This document shows, one piece after another, positions 63,356 to 64,000 of a stretch of DNA of 64,000 bases. The notes beneath the pieces are model-generated. The model was not told where the DNA came from and did no database searches. It saw nothing but the letters and a program-made list of their open reading frames with translations. Position 1 is the stretch's first letter. Each line of letters begins with the position of its first letter. Source of the stretch: Micromonospora sp. NBC_01699 (GTDB lineage: Bacteria > Actinomycetota > Actinomycetes > Mycobacteriales > Micromonosporaceae); contig NZ_CP109199.1 in NCBI RefSeq assembly GCF_036250065.1, positions 4,216,001 through 4,280,000 of the forward strand, in the 5' to 3' direction. The translations under genes and the position numbers were made by a program.

Positions 63356-64000
63356 TCAGACCCCCGTACGCTCGTCGACCAGCAGGGCCAGCGTGAATCC
63401 GGTCAGCCGCCACACCTGCGCGATCTGGTAACGCGTACGCAGGACCTGCTCCTTGCGCTCACCGAGGGCGTGGACGGGGTCGGTCTGGGCACCGGGGCGG
63501 ACCACCCAGATCCGGCGGGCGTCACCGAGACAGCGGGCGACGTCGGCACACTCACCGGTCGAGAGCTGCCCGTCGGCCCGTACCGGACCGGTGGCGAGCA
63601 GGTCCACCGGCTGACGGTCGGCCGACAGGTAGCGGGCGAGCACACCCCGGCCGTCCCAGCCACCGGCCCCGCCGACCGCGCCGTAGACAACACCGTCGCC
63701 GGTACGCATCCCGGACTCGACTATCTGGGCGAGGTGACGGGTCGCCTGCCGGTGTCCGTCGGGGGCCCGGAACGCCGCCTGGACCGGCAGGCCGATCAAC
63801 CCGATCGCGACCAGCACCGCCACGCCCCACCGGGCGGGTACCCGACCCAGGGCGGCCGCGCCGAGCGTCGCCCAGGCCGGCAGGGTGAAGATCAGGCTCT
63901 GCGCCAACCCCAGCGGGGTCACCGACGCCACGAGCAGCAGGACCAGCAGCGGCACCACCGCCCACGCGGTGCAGATCGCCGCGGCGTACCGCAGCGGGAG
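63356..64000 (-). CDS. Polytopic membrane glycosyltransferase-like protein, 3' part only
   Basis: The reading frame is open to the window edge, so the N-terminus lies beyond it; about 214 residues are present. The visible part has two to three hydrophobic helices (VVPLLVLLLVASVTPLGLAQSLIF, YAAAICTAWAV, WGVAVLVAIGLIGLPVQAAF). A soluble C-terminal domain follows (QIVESGMRTGDGVVYGAVGG, DARRIWVVRPGA, VWRLTGFTLALLV). This layout and the RxWVVRPG strand resemble the C-terminus of GT39/GT83-type mannosyl- or arabinosyltransferases that use polyprenyl-phosphate sugars. It is upstream of, and codirectional with, the GT2 operon. The family call is tentative. Confidence 0.55.
   Translation of the reverse strand, partial: LPLRYAAAICTAWAVVPLLVLLLVASVTPLGLAQSLIFTLPAWATLGAAALGRVPARWGVAVLVAIGLIGLPVQAAFRAPDGHRQATRHLAQIVESGMRTGDGVVYGAVGGAGGWDGRGVLARYLSADRQPVDLLATGPVRADGQLSTGECADVARCLGDARRIWVVRPGAQTDPVHALGERKEQVLRTRYQIAQVWRLTGFTLALLVDERTGV

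Overview
The window is a stretch of very GC-rich chromosome from a filamentous-type actinobacterium, most likely of the family Micromonosporaceae. That rests on the strong third-position GC bias, frequent GTG starts, many secreted carbohydrate-active enzymes with PKD, CBM and Tat features, an F420-type luciferase-like oxidoreductase, and a type II Wadjet locus. The genus cannot be fixed from the sequence alone. I see no tRNA, rRNA, CRISPR array, insertion sequence or integrase; the region looks like ordinary chromosome arm with one defence island.

Layout. 1-4.3 kb: the 3' end of a GH13 amylase/pullulanase-like gene with a hairpin terminator, a GlxA-type AraC regulator divergent from a saccharopine-dehydrogenase-like reductase, and a RibD/DHFR-like reductase. 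4.3-11.2 kb: a 2,033-residue secreted multidomain protein (ThuA, sugar dehydrogenase, PKD, GH99-like, two CBM32), then an intergenic region with a 23-bp perfect inverted repeat between C-rich and G-rich flanks, then a small four-cysteine secreted protein with a good promoter. 11.4-18.6 kb: FmdB-like zinc ribbon and formamidase, a CBM2-GH43 arabinanase, a cysteine-rich pentapeptide-repeat protein, a decayed GNAT acetyltransferase, a cytochrome P450 and a D,D-carboxypeptidase.

18.85-27.1 kb: a complete four-gene Wadjet type II operon, jetA-jetB-jetC-jetD, in which every junction is a 4-base stop/start overlap. This is the clearest defence system in the window. 27-37 kb: redox genes (two FAD monooxygenase-like enzymes, a GMC oxidase, an LLM oxidoreductase), a CNNM/HlyC-type membrane protein, an alkylation-repair HEAT protein, a TetR regulator with a visible operator, and an alpha/beta hydrolase. 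37-45.5 kb: a large LuxR-family (LAL) ATPase regulator carrying hexanucleotide repeats, Tat-exported PhoD with a seven-repeat predicted beta-propeller partner, LemA, and a secreted TAP-like peptidase.

45.5-51 kb: two adjacent RecQ helicases, then a histidine-phosphatase-like gene divergent from a cobalamin riboswitch that precedes cbtB-cbtA (predicted cobalt uptake). 51-55 kb: a DUF6582-type protein, a fasciclin lipoprotein, an M14 carboxypeptidase with a beta-helix-like tail, and an AlkB dioxygenase. 55.2-59.9 kb: an unusual set of three genes: an Ala/Thr-repeat protein, a Pro-rich MinD-like ATPase, and a large protein ending in what looks like an ADP-ribosyltransferase fold without the usual catalytic residues. 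This is the best candidate for something undescribed. 60-64 kb: a cellulose-synthase-like GT2 with a GH26 hydrolase in one operon, and the 3' part of a polytopic glycosyltransferase-like gene running off the end.

Start codons were chosen by ribosome-binding site, family start and neighbour overlap. All functional calls come from motif reading without database searches.
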